DNA of 6,106 bases from an uncultured Bacteroidota bacterium (GCA_946887345.1 CAMPKR010000156.1:1-6106); one strand, 5' to 3'; shown: positions 1-5,435, counted from the first letter of the stretch. Program-made: numbers and translations. The notes: generated by a model from the letters alone, not told the origin.

Positions 1-68
1 AGTGTACCGAGAGTCTGATTATTTAAATCTTCAGGCGAAATGCCATATTGCTTCCAAATTGCAGACAT
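1..68 (-). CDS. Possible 5' end of a gene leaving the left edge (partial, unidentified)
   Basis: Read on the minus strand from an ATG at 68, the edge sequence gives 22 open codons starting MSAIWKQYGISPEDLNNQ. An in-frame TAA lies 12 codons upstream of this ATG and no other ATG comes between, so 68 is the natural start. The composition looks protein-like, but 22 codons are too few to recognise a family. If real, the gene is divergent from the saccharopine dehydrogenase gene and the two share the 121-base spacer 69-189. A competing plus-strand reading (2-70, ending in TAA) is also open but looks less protein-like. This is a weak call based on reading frame and start position only. Confidence 0.3.
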   Translation of the reverse strand, partial: MSAIWKQYGISPEDLNNQTLGT

Positions 69-141
69 AAAAGGATGGAAATTAATAGCTATGTAAAAAA
101 ATTAAATAGATTCTTGATACCAAAATAGTAAACAATACTAT

Positions 142-149
142 TACTTTTG
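142..149 (+). promoter_or_regulatory. Candidate -7 promoter box for the saccharopine dehydrogenase gene
   Basis: TACTTTTG matches the Bacteroidota -7 consensus TAnnTTTG exactly and lies 40 bases before the ATG at 190. The best -33 candidate, TTG at 114-116, gives a 25-base spacer, slightly longer than usual. The spacer is AT-rich, so a chance match is possible. Confidence 0.35.
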
Positions 150-189
150 AAGCGGGTAGTAGAATTTTTTGGTCAATCTAAAATAAAAT

Positions 190-1515
190 ATGCAGTCGAT
201 ACTGGTTGGAGGCGCCGGTAAATCCTCTATTTATCTAATAGAATATCTGTTATCAAATGCATCGAGAAACAAGTGGAAGGTAATAGTAGCAGATGGAAAT
301 GCCGACGCTATTTCCGAAAAGACTGGCGGCAGCCCTTTTGCAGAAGCAGCCGCTATTGATATTACAAGCAATGCAGAGCGCGAGCCATTGGTAATGCGCG
401 CTGATATTGTCGTATCTCTGATGCCACCCCACTTGCATATCCACCTTGCAAAGGATTGTTTAAAGCACGGAAAGAATCTTATTACTTCGTCTTACATCTC
501 TTCGGAGATGAAAGAGATGCATGAGGCTGTCAGGGATGCCGGGCTTATGTTCATGTGCGAAATGGGGCTTGATCCGGGCATCGATCACATGACGGCCAGC
601 CAGATAATCCATAGTATACAGCGGGTAGCGGCGGTAATTACTTCTTTCAAATCTTATTGCGGCGGACTTATTGCTCCGGAATCGGACAATAATCCATGGC
701 ATTATAAGATAAGCTGGAATCCACGCAATATAGTTATGGCGGGATCCGGTGGTGCTAAGTATTTGCATAACGGCAAGAGCTTTGAGCTGACTTACGATAA
801 AATGTTTGACAGCAGCAAAAAGATAAAGGTAAATGGTGTGGGATCACTGGCCTATTATCCAAACCGCGATTCACTCGGTTACCTGGATGTGTATGATGTA
901 CCCGATATAAAAACTTTTATGCGGGCTACCCTGCGCCATCCCTCATTTTGTAAAGGCTGGAATGCGGTAGTTGCTCTAGGGCTTACCAGTGAAAAAGATC
1001 AGTTTGACAGGGCTGCTCATACCACTGCATCCTGGCTGAAAGAGAAAACAGGATATATCAAAGGCAGCCTCCAGCAACACATAGCTGATAAACTTGGCAT
1101 AGCCAAAACAGACAAGATCATCTCCATGCTGGAGTGGCTGGGACTGTTTGAAGAGAAAGCTCTTGGCACCGGATCTGCTAGCTCCGGAGATATAATGCTC
1201 GATATCCTTTCAGACAAATGGAAGATGAATACATCCGATAAGGATATGGTGGTGATGCAGCATGAAGTAGAATACCTGCACAAAGGAAAGAAGAACAGGC
1301 TCACAAGTAGCATGGTACTCAAGGGTGAAGACAGTCATCACTCTGCGATGGCAAAGACCGTTGGATTGCCGATGGGTATACTTGCTAAACTGGTACTGAA
1401 TAAGAAGATCGTTCCGCCTACCGGAGTTTTAATTCCAAATATGCCTTCTGTCTACCGCCCGATTCTTACAGAATTGAATCATCACGGTATCACCTTTACC
1501 GAAGAAGTAGAATAA
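190..1515 (+). CDS. Saccharopine dehydrogenase, Lys9-type (saccharopine reductase)
   Basis: 441 residues, close to the length of the yeast Lys9 family. Enzymes of this type interconvert saccharopine with L-glutamate plus alpha-aminoadipate semialdehyde using NAD(P). They are cytosolic. What the sequence shows: an N-terminal Rossmann start (ILVGGAGKSS, residues 4-13), a second nucleotide-fold stretch ADIVVSLMPP (71-80), the family signature MGLDPGIDHM (125-134), and the C-terminal-domain signature CGGL (157-160) followed by NPW and YKISWNPRN (168-180). The ATG at 190 places the glycine loop right at the N-terminus, as expected. The leader is A-rich (aaataaa) with no Shine-Dalgarno sequence. 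The gene stands alone, converging on smpB. Most Bacteroidota make lysine by the diaminopimelate route, so a role in lysine breakdown or a related amino acid is more likely than biosynthesis; that is inference. The partner lysine-ketoglutarate reductase is not in the window. The family is well supported, the exact substrate less so. Confidence 0.9.
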   Translation: MQSILVGGAGKSSIYLIEYLLSNASRNKWKVIVADGNADAISEKTGGSPFAEAAAIDITSNAEREPLVMRADIVVSLMPPHLHIHLAKDCLKHGKNLITSSYISSEMKEMHEAVRDAGLMFMCEMGLDPGIDHMTASQIIHSIQRVAAVITSFKSYCGGLIAPESDNNPWHYKISWNPRNIVMAGSGGAKYLHNGKSFELTYDKMFDSSKKIKVNGVGSLAYYPNRDSLGYLDVYDVPDIKTFMRATLRHPSFCKGWNAVVALGLTSEKDQFDRAAHTTASWLKEKTGYIKGSLQQHIADKLGIAKTDKIISMLEWLGLFEEKALGTGSASSGDIMLDILSDKWKMNTSDKDMVVMQHEVEYLHKGKKNRLTSSMVLKGEDSHHSAMAKTVGLPMGILAKLVLNKKIVPPTGVLIPNMPSVYRPILTELNHHGITFTEEVE

Positions 1516-1522
1516 TATTCCA

Positions 1523-1551
1523 ATACCTGGGGCTCCTCCTATTTCAGGTAT
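1523..1551 (+). terminator. Hairpin between convergent stop codons, candidate terminator
   Basis: ATACCTG (1523-1529) and CAGGTAT (1545-1551) form a perfect 7-bp stem around a 15-base loop, followed on the plus strand by CTTTTAATT. It starts 8 bases after the saccharopine dehydrogenase stop and overlaps the smpB stop codon at 1539-1541. The symmetric placement fits a shared terminator for both transcripts. The stem is modest and the U-tract short, so efficiency is uncertain. Confidence 0.4.
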
Positions 1552-1985
1552 CTTTTAATTTCCTTTTCTATATCCCTGTTCTTAATTGTTTCACGCTTGT
1601 CGTGCAGCTTCTTACCCTTGCCCAAACCGATTTCTACTTTAGCAAATCCGTTTTCATTAATGAAAACGGCAAGCGGAACTATAGTAAGTCCTTTTTCTTT
1701 TACTTTATTGGCCCACTTACTGAGTTCCTTCCTGTTCAGTAAAAGTTTGCGCTCACGCACATTGTCATGACCGGCATAGCCTGCGTTTACATAATCAGCT
1801 ATGTGCAGATTTTTGATCCAGAGCTCTCCTTTGTCAAAAATGCAGTAGCTATCGTTGAAGCTTACTTTGCTGTTACGAATAGATTTTATTTCAGAACCGG
1901 TTAGCACAATGCCTGCAGTCATCTTGTCTTCGATGGCATACTCAAAAGTGGCAGGTTTGTTCTTTATGTATATCTTCTCCGGCAT
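1539..1985 (-). CDS. smpB: SsrA-binding protein SmpB
   Basis: 148 residues. SmpB binds tmRNA and carries it into the empty A site of stalled ribosomes, so that the nascent peptide is tagged for proteolysis and the ribosome is released. The signatures are clear: the beta-barrel motif GIVLTGSEIKSIR (25-37), SFNDSY (42-47), the RERKLLLNRKEL stretch (77-88), and the C-terminal GKGKKLHDKRETIKNRD (122-138), which precedes the tail that enters the decoding centre. The tail after NRD is only ten residues (IEKEIKRYLK), shorter than in E. coli; the lysines and arginines needed for a basic tail are present. The ATG at 1985 lies 6 bases after the accD stop, so the gene is almost certainly co-transcribed and perhaps translationally coupled with accD. 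The tmRNA gene is not in the window. Confidence 0.96.
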   Translation of the reverse strand: MPEKIYIKNKPATFEYAIEDKMTAGIVLTGSEIKSIRNSKVSFNDSYCIFDKGELWIKNLHIADYVNAGYAGHDNVRERKLLLNRKELSKWANKVKEKGLTIVPLAVFINENGFAKVEIGLGKGKKLHDKRETIKNRDIEKEIKRYLK

Positions 1986-1991
1986 TGGTTA

Positions 1992-2873
1992 TCAGCTTAG
2001 CGTAGCTGATTCGGCAGTTACGGGATTGTTGGTGAACCAACTGATGACATGAGATAATTTTTGCTTCAGGTTCTGGCGCTCTACAATGAAATCAAGGAAA
2101 CCATGTTCCAGCAGGAATTCCGAACGCTGAAAGCCTGCGGGCAGATCTTTCTTGATCGTTTCCTTAATAACGCGTGGGCCTGCAAAACCTATGAGTGCTT
2201 TCGGTTCTGCAATATTAACATCGCCGAGCATTGCATAAGAGGCCGTAACACCACCCGTAGTAGGATCGGTCATAAAGGATATATATGGCAAACCGGCTTT
2301 AGCCAGTTGTGTAAGCTTGGCAGAAGTTTTAGCCATCTGCATCAGCGAGAAGGCGCTCTCCATCATACGTGCCCCACCCGACTTAGAGATAATCATGAAT
2401 GGCAGCTTCCGGGCAATAGCGTAGTCTATACCACGAGCGATTTTTTCACCAACAACAGAACCCATAGAGCCGCCAATGAAATTGAAGTTCATGCAGGCGA
2501 TTACGGTTTCTTTCCCATCTATCTTACCTACACCAACAGTCATTGCATCATTAAGACCGGTAGACTTTTGTGCTTCAACTATGCGATTTTCGTAAGGTTT
2601 TATATCTACGAACCCCAGCTTATCCTTAGGCTTTATGTTCCCAAAAAGCTCTTCATACCGGCCTTCATCAAAAAGGATAGCGAAATATTCTTTCGAGTTA
2701 ATGCGGTTATGATAGTTGCATTTAGGACAAACGTAGTAGTGGGCTTCCAGGTCTTTTACGGTAGTAGTAGTCTTGCACTCAGGACATTTATGCCAGATGC
2801 CATCCGGAGCTTCTTTTTTCTCCTGAGTACTGGTCAGGATATTTTTTCTTACTCGACGAAACCAGGTAGACAT
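1992..2873 (-). CDS. accD: Acetyl-CoA carboxylase carboxyltransferase subunit beta
   Basis: 293 residues, normal for AccD. With AccA it forms the carboxyltransferase that moves CO2 from carboxybiotin on AccB to acetyl-CoA, giving malonyl-CoA, the committed step of fatty acid synthesis. The N-terminal zinc ribbon is intact: Cys30 and Cys33 (CPEC), Cys49 and Cys52 (CPKC). The crotonase-fold core follows, with GGSMGSVVGEKI (134-145), the SGGARM glycine loop (165-170), DPTTGGVTAS (203-212) and GFAGPRVI (229-236), which contribute to the acyl-CoA and oxyanion sites. The start MSTWFRR resembles typical AccD N-termini. accA is not adjacent, which is common. The gene leads an accD-smpB unit and has its own promoter match about 40 bases upstream, set in the 84-base gap after the membrane protein gene. 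No truncation or odd residue was seen. Confidence 0.97.
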   Translation of the reverse strand: MSTWFRRVRKNILTSTQEKKEAPDGIWHKCPECKTTTTVKDLEAHYYVCPKCNYHNRINSKEYFAILFDEGRYEELFGNIKPKDKLGFVDIKPYENRIVEAQKSTGLNDAMTVGVGKIDGKETVIACMNFNFIGGSMGSVVGEKIARGIDYAIARKLPFMIISKSGGARMMESAFSLMQMAKTSAKLTQLAKAGLPYISFMTDPTTGGVTASYAMLGDVNIAEPKALIGFAGPRVIKETIKKDLPAGFQRSEFLLEHGFLDFIVERQNLKQKLSHVISWFTNNPVTAESATLS

Positions 2874-2915
2874 ATAAGGAAAATATTATTAAACAAATAA
2901 TTGTTAATACAGCGG

Positions 2916-2949
2916 CAAAGATAACATTATATAGAGGAAAAGCCACAAA
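2916..2949 (-). promoter_or_regulatory. Bacteroidota-type promoter upstream of accD-smpB
   Basis: On the minus strand, TTTG (2949-2946) is followed after 22 bases by TATCTTTG (2923-2916), an exact match to the -7 consensus TAnnTTTG. The spacing is within the usual 17-23. Transcription would start near 2909, giving a leader of about 36 bases before the accD ATG at 2873. The site lies entirely in the 84-base gap between the 121-residue membrane protein gene and accD. It suggests that accD-smpB can be transcribed independently of the pyr genes. Confidence 0.6.
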
Positions 2950-2957
2950 ATGGCGGA

Positions 2958-3323
2958 CTATATAGAGTCGAATCGGTTGCTGCGGATATCCTTGCTGGTA
3001 TAGAGAAAGTAATTCCGACCAATATTGAGATAAACGATACCAAGCACCACTAAAGACACCAGGGCGAAATTCTTAAAATACATCCACGACACAGGTGGAA
3101 GAGCCAGGTAAATTATAAACCAACCAACTTTCATAAGTGTTGATGCTTTTTTCGAAAGCAAGATTTCGATCAGCACCAGCAGAAAGAATGCACCTACCAA
3201 TACTAACCCGATGTTCGTGAAGGCAGTTGCATTAGGCCAATGCTGCAGTTTGAATAAAGTGCCGATGAAGAGCACTGAAAGCGCTATGTAGAAAACAGGT
3301 CTAAGTGGTAAAATCCTTTTCAT
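2958..3323 (-). CDS. Small four-helix membrane protein with FKxxHWP motif (GldL N-terminal-like)
   Basis: 121 residues, no enzyme motif seen. Four hydrophobic segments at about 10-24, 36-56, 65-83 and 85-100, with charged ends (MKR at the start, SKDIRSNRFDS at the end), indicate a polytopic inner-membrane protein without a cleavable signal peptide. Between helices 1 and 2 is GTLFKLQHWPNA (21-32). FKxxHWPxA after a first helix is characteristic of the N-terminal part of the gliding/type IX secretion motor protein GldL and of many small uncharacterised Bacteroidota membrane proteins. This protein lacks the long cytoplasmic C-terminal region of GldL, so it is not GldL itself. The ATG at 3323 is one base after the pyrB stop, so it is surely co-transcribed with pyrB. 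No function can be assigned; the adjacency to pyrB may be only positional. Confidence 0.8.
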   Translation of the reverse strand: MKRILPLRPVFYIALSVLFIGTLFKLQHWPNATAFTNIGLVLVGAFFLLVLIEILLSKKASTLMKVGWFIIYLALPPVSWMYFKNFALVSLVVLGIVYLNIGRNYFLYTSKDIRSNRFDSI

Positions 3324-3324
3324 G

Positions 3325-4257
3325 TTATTCCACTATTTCTCCCCTGCCTGATAAGAGATACATCACGGCCATCCTGATGGCGACGCCGTTCTCTACCTGA
3401 TCGAGGATGATGGATTGTTTGCTGTCGGCTACGTCGGAGTTTATTTCCACTCCCCTGTTGATGGGGCCGGGGTGCATGATCAGTATTTCTTTTTGCAGGC
3501 TGTCGAGCATCTGCCTGTTCACGCCGTAGTAGAGCGAGTATTCACGGAGCGTTGAAAAGAGCGGCTTGTGCTGGCGCTCCAGCTGTATGCGGAGTACGTT
3601 GGCTACCTCGCACCATTCCAGTGCTTTCCCTACATTATACTCAACTTTCACACCTAGTTCCGCAATGTGCTTTGGTATCAGTGTCGGCGGGCCTGCAACC
3701 ATCACTTCTGCTCCCAGTTTACTGAGGCAGTAGATATTAGAGAGCGCTACGCGTGAGTGCATTATGTCACCGAGTATTGCCACCCGTTTTCCTTTTATAT
3801 TTCCGAGTTTCTCGCGAATGGAGAAAGCATCGAGTAAGGCTTGTGTGGGATGCTCGTTGGTGCCGTCGCCTGCGTTGATGATGCTGGCATCTATGTGATT
3901 GGCAAGAAACCAGGGTGCTCCGCTGGCAGAGTGGCGCATCACCACCATGTCTACTTTCATGGCCAGGATGTTCTGCACGGTATCTATCAGCGTTTCACCT
4001 TTGGAAACTGAGGAGCCGGAGGCTGAGAAATTGATAGTATCAGCACCCAATCGTTTTTCGGCAAGTTCAAATGATATGCGTGTCCGGGTTGAGTTTTCAA
4101 AGAATATGTTGGCAATGGTAGTGTCACGTAGTGCGGGTACTTTCTTTACCTGCCTTTGCAGCAGGTCTTTAAATGTGTCAGCGGTCTGGAAAATGAGCTC
4201 AATATCCTGCGGTAGCAGTTCTTTGATCCCAAGGAGATGTTTTACAGATAATGACAT
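3325..4257 (-). CDS. pyrB: Aspartate carbamoyltransferase, catalytic chain
   Basis: 310 residues, the usual length. It condenses carbamoyl phosphate with L-aspartate to N-carbamoyl-L-aspartate, the second step of de novo pyrimidine synthesis, in the cytosol. The catalytic set is present: the carbamoyl-phosphate loop FENSTRTRISFE (53-64), SVSKGET with the lysine of the 80s loop (83-89), MRHS (107-110), EHPTQALLD (135-143), the HSRV motif (167-170), and HPGPINRGVEI (262-272) followed by QVENGVAIRMAVMY (287-300). The second domain lacks ornithine transcarbamoylase features. No pyrI regulatory chain is nearby. pyrR lies 84 bases upstream and the 121-residue membrane protein gene one base downstream, all on the same strand, so pyrR-pyrB-membrane protein look like one operon. 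Control by PyrR is likely. I saw no -7 box in the pyrR-pyrB gap, which holds repeats instead. Confidence 0.97.
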   Translation of the reverse strand: MSLSVKHLLGIKELLPQDIELIFQTADTFKDLLQRQVKKVPALRDTTIANIFFENSTRTRISFELAEKRLGADTINFSASGSSVSKGETLIDTVQNILAMKVDMVVMRHSASGAPWFLANHIDASIINAGDGTNEHPTQALLDAFSIREKLGNIKGKRVAILGDIMHSRVALSNIYCLSKLGAEVMVAGPPTLIPKHIAELGVKVEYNVGKALEWCEVANVLRIQLERQHKPLFSTLREYSLYYGVNRQMLDSLQKEILIMHPGPINRGVEINSDVADSKQSIILDQVENGVAIRMAVMYLLSGRGEIVE

Positions 4258-4272
4258 GTACCGTTTCTTTTG

Positions 4273-4307
4273 CTCGTTACTCGATACTGGATTCTCGATG
4301 CTCGATT
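4273..4307. repeat. Five tandem heptamers, consensus CTCGATN, between pyrR and pyrB
   Basis: Contiguous 7-base units CTCGTTA, CTCGATA, CTGGATT, CTCGATG and CTCGATT fill 4273-4307 without gaps. The last base of each unit is free to vary. The array sits in the 84-base spacer, 15 bases upstream of the pyrB ATG on the transcribed minus strand, where it reads NATCGAG. Its role is unknown: simple intergenic repeat, spacer or protein site. Confidence 0.75.
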
Positions 4308-4308
4308 A

Positions 4309-4345
4309 TTTTCTTTTTACTTTATTCTTTTACTTTTTTCTTTAC
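4309..4345. repeat. Three imperfect 12-13 bp pyrimidine repeats over the end of pyrR
   Basis: Units TTTTCTTTTTAC (4309-4320), TTTATTCTTTTAC (4321-4333) and TTTTTTCTTTAC (4334-4345) follow each other directly. On the pyrR/pyrB mRNA strand they read as an A-rich purine tract of GTAAA-GAAAA units. The last unit includes the pyrR stop codon. Such a tract could be an unstructured ribosome landing region for pyrB, or just replication slippage. Confidence 0.5.
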
Positions 4346-4899
4346 TCACCCTGGTCTAAAAGTACTACTTCGTCCTTTCCGTCTTTTTCCTTCCAGTAAA
4401 CCTTTACTTTCTGTGTTATGATGGTATCTATGGTTTGTCCTACATAGTCGGGCTGTATGGGTAGTTCCCTGCTGAAGTGACGATCAATCAGCGTCATCAG
4501 TTCTACTCCGTTTGGTCTGCCATAGGCCATCAGTGCATCCATGGCGGCGCGTATTGTGCGGCCTGTGTGTAGTACATCATCTATCAGCACCACGTTGCGG
4601 CCTTCTATACTAAAGCTGATATCCGTCGGTTCAGGCAAGTGAATACTCCCCTGGTGAACATCGTCACGGTGGAAGGTAATGTCAAGCTTACCGTAGTCAA
4701 TATGTTCCTGTGCTGTAATAGACCTGAGCAGCTTCACTATCCTGTCGGATAAAAGTACTCCCCTCGGCTGAATGCCGATAATGGCGGTATTCCCGAAATT
4801 TTGGTGATTTTCAACGAGTTGATGTGCCAGCCGCTGCAGCGTGATATTCAGTTGAGTATTGTCCAGCAGGGTCTTCAAATATGGAATATTTGACCCCAA
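4342..4899 (-). CDS. pyrR: PyrR, pyrimidine operon regulator / uracil phosphoribosyltransferase family
   Basis: 185 residues from the TTG at 4899, or 178 from the TTG at 4878. PyrR binds pyr mRNA in response to uridine nucleotides and often has weak uracil phosphoribosyltransferase activity. Numbered from 4899: AIIGIQPRGVLLSDRI (39-54), KLDITFHRDD (71-80), the PRPP loop VVLIDDVLHTGRT (103-115), and GRPNGVELMTLIDRHFSRELPIQPDYVG (127-154), all typical of PyrR. The start is odd: no ATG occurs between the in-frame TAA at 4921-4923 and the conserved core. TTG 4899 has GGAGG (4915-4911) 11 bases upstream. TTG 4878 gives MKTLLDNTQ, closer to family N-termini, but has no such site. The GGAGG is part of a PyrR-binding-loop-like sequence. 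The gene leads the pyrR-pyrB unit and is divergent from the NTF2-like gene. Family assignment is firm; start is not. Confidence 0.93.
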   Translation of the reverse strand: MGSNIPYLKTLLDNTQLNITLQRLAHQLVENHQNFGNTAIIGIQPRGVLLSDRIVKLLRSITAQEHIDYGKLDITFHRDDVHQGSIHLPEPTDISFSIEGRNVVLIDDVLHTGRTIRAAMDALMAYGRPNGVELMTLIDRHFSRELPIQPDYVGQTIDTIITQKVKVYWKEKDGKDEVVLLDQGE

Positions 4900-4900
4900 A

Positions 4901-4932
4901 AATAAAAAAACCTCCGGGGATTACGAATTACT
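4901..4932 (-). promoter_or_regulatory. Candidate PyrR-binding RNA stem-loop overlapping the pyrR ribosome binding site
   Basis: On the mRNA strand, 4922-4909 reads AATCCCCGGAGGTT. The PyrR-binding consensus, as I recall it from Bacillus work, is ARUCCNGNGAGGYU; 13 of 14 positions agree, the exception being C for G at position 7. It folds as the consensus does: AAUC pairs with GGUU around a six-base loop CCCGGA. A lower stem AGUAA (4932-4928) with UUAUU (4905-4901) is separated by an internal loop UUCGU/UUU. The GGAGG lies inside the loop and stem, so protein binding would hide the pyrR ribosome binding site. An alternative pairing, CCCC (4919-4916) with GGGG (4897-4894), excludes this fold. 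This is inference from sequence pattern; no terminator follows it before the start codon. Confidence 0.45.
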
Positions 4933-4945
4933 AAGGGAAAAATGT

Positions 4946-4974
4946 TTCTGATAGCCCTATTGGCTCTATCGGAA
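4946..4974 (+). promoter_or_regulatory. Hairpin in the spacer between pyrR and the NTF2-like gene
   Basis: On the plus strand, 4946-4956 pairs with 4962-4974: UUCUGAU/AUCGGAA (one U-G pair) then AGCC/GGCU, with a two-base CU bulge (4966-4967) and a five-base loop CUAUU. It has 11 pairs. On the minus strand the U-G becomes a C-A mismatch, so the fold is better in the rightward transcript. It lies 35 bases before the ATG at 5010 and covers the alternative ATG at 4974. It could be a leader hairpin or a palindromic operator. Confidence 0.45.
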
Positions 4975-4994
4975 TGCCTAGCTTCGCGGCGAAT

Positions 4995-5002
4995 AAAGGA
5001 GG
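4995..5002 (+). promoter_or_regulatory. Strong Shine-Dalgarno sequence fixing the start at 5010
   Basis: AAAGGAGG is followed by seven bases and ATG at 5010. This is a near-perfect Shine-Dalgarno site, unusual in Bacteroidota, and it selects 5010 over the in-frame ATG at 4974, which lies in the hairpin stem. Confidence 0.7.
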
Positions 5003-5009
5003 TTTTGAG

Positions 5010-5435
5010 ATGAACAATGCTACTTTCCATGCGATAAACGGCTTTTTTGAACAATATGCGCAGGCCCTGGAGCAGTATGACACCAAACACCTGGCTATGC
5101 ACTACTCCGTACCCTGCAGCATGCTGGCAGATGACTCTGCCAGTCATTTTACCGACTTCAGCAAGCTGGAGGGATTTTTTAACCAAGGCGCCAATTTCTA
5201 CAAGCAATTCGGGATAGCACATGCGAGACCCGAGGTATGGAATAAACAGTCCATTTCTGAACGAATTGCGCGGGTGAAAGTGAACTGGCAGTACTATGAT
5301 GGCCTGAACCAACCGATCTACAACTGCGACTATTTCTACATACTGAAACTTGATAAGAATGATCAGTGGAAAATAGAACTGTCCGTTTCGATCAATGAGC
5401 GGGAGCGGCTGGATGAATGGCAAAAAAAATCATAA
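5010..5435 (+). CDS. NTF2-like / SnoaL-like domain protein
   Basis: 141 residues from the ATG at 5010; a start at 4974 would add 12 unlike residues (MPSFAANKGGFE) and lacks a ribosome site. The pattern fits the cone-shaped alpha+beta NTF2-like fold: an N-terminal helix HAINGFFEQYAQALEQYDTKHLAMHY, then the strand/loop VPCSMLADD, a helix around KLEGFFNQGANFYKQFG, then strands with ARPEVWNKQSISERIARVKVNWQYYDGLNQPI and CDYFYILKLDKNDQWKIELSVSI. The helix-then-P...LADD opening and the W+Y...D.G and Y.L....W.I pattern resemble SnoaL-like proteins of unknown function (the DUF6841 type comes to mind, uncertain). No signal peptide, so cytosolic. No catalytic residue can be named. It is divergent from pyrR and followed by a hairpin, so it is probably a single-gene unit. 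The fold is likely; the function is unknown. Confidence 0.8.
   Translation: MNNATFHAINGFFEQYAQALEQYDTKHLAMHYSVPCSMLADDSASHFTDFSKLEGFFNQGANFYKQFGIAHARPEVWNKQSISERIARVKVNWQYYDGLNQPIYNCDYFYILKLDKNDQWKIELSVSINERERLDEWQKKS

Noticed and set aside
2061..2900. 279-codon open frame on the plus strand opposite accD
   Set aside because: It lies antisense to an unmistakable accD; its translation has no family-like pattern and is rich in Cys, His, Arg and Phe. It is a shadow of accD codon usage.
2942..2954. Small hairpin GCCA-CAAAA-TGGC followed on the minus strand by TTTT, as a terminator after the membrane protein gene
   Set aside because: A 4-bp stem is too weak, and the same bases are better explained as the -33 element of the accD promoter.
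4273..4307. CRISPR array
   Set aside because: The units are only 7 bases long and directly adjoining with no spacers; no cas genes are present.
3899..4399. 166-codon plus-strand frame opposite pyrB and the pyrR-pyrB spacer
   Set aside because: Antisense to catalytic regions of pyrB; the Phe/Ser-rich end is produced by the pyrimidine tract repeats.
4875..5423. 182-codon open frame on the minus strand opposite the NTF2-like gene
   Set aside because: The plus-strand gene has a strong ribosome site and a fold-like pattern; the antisense reading has no recognisable domain and would overlap the start of pyrR.
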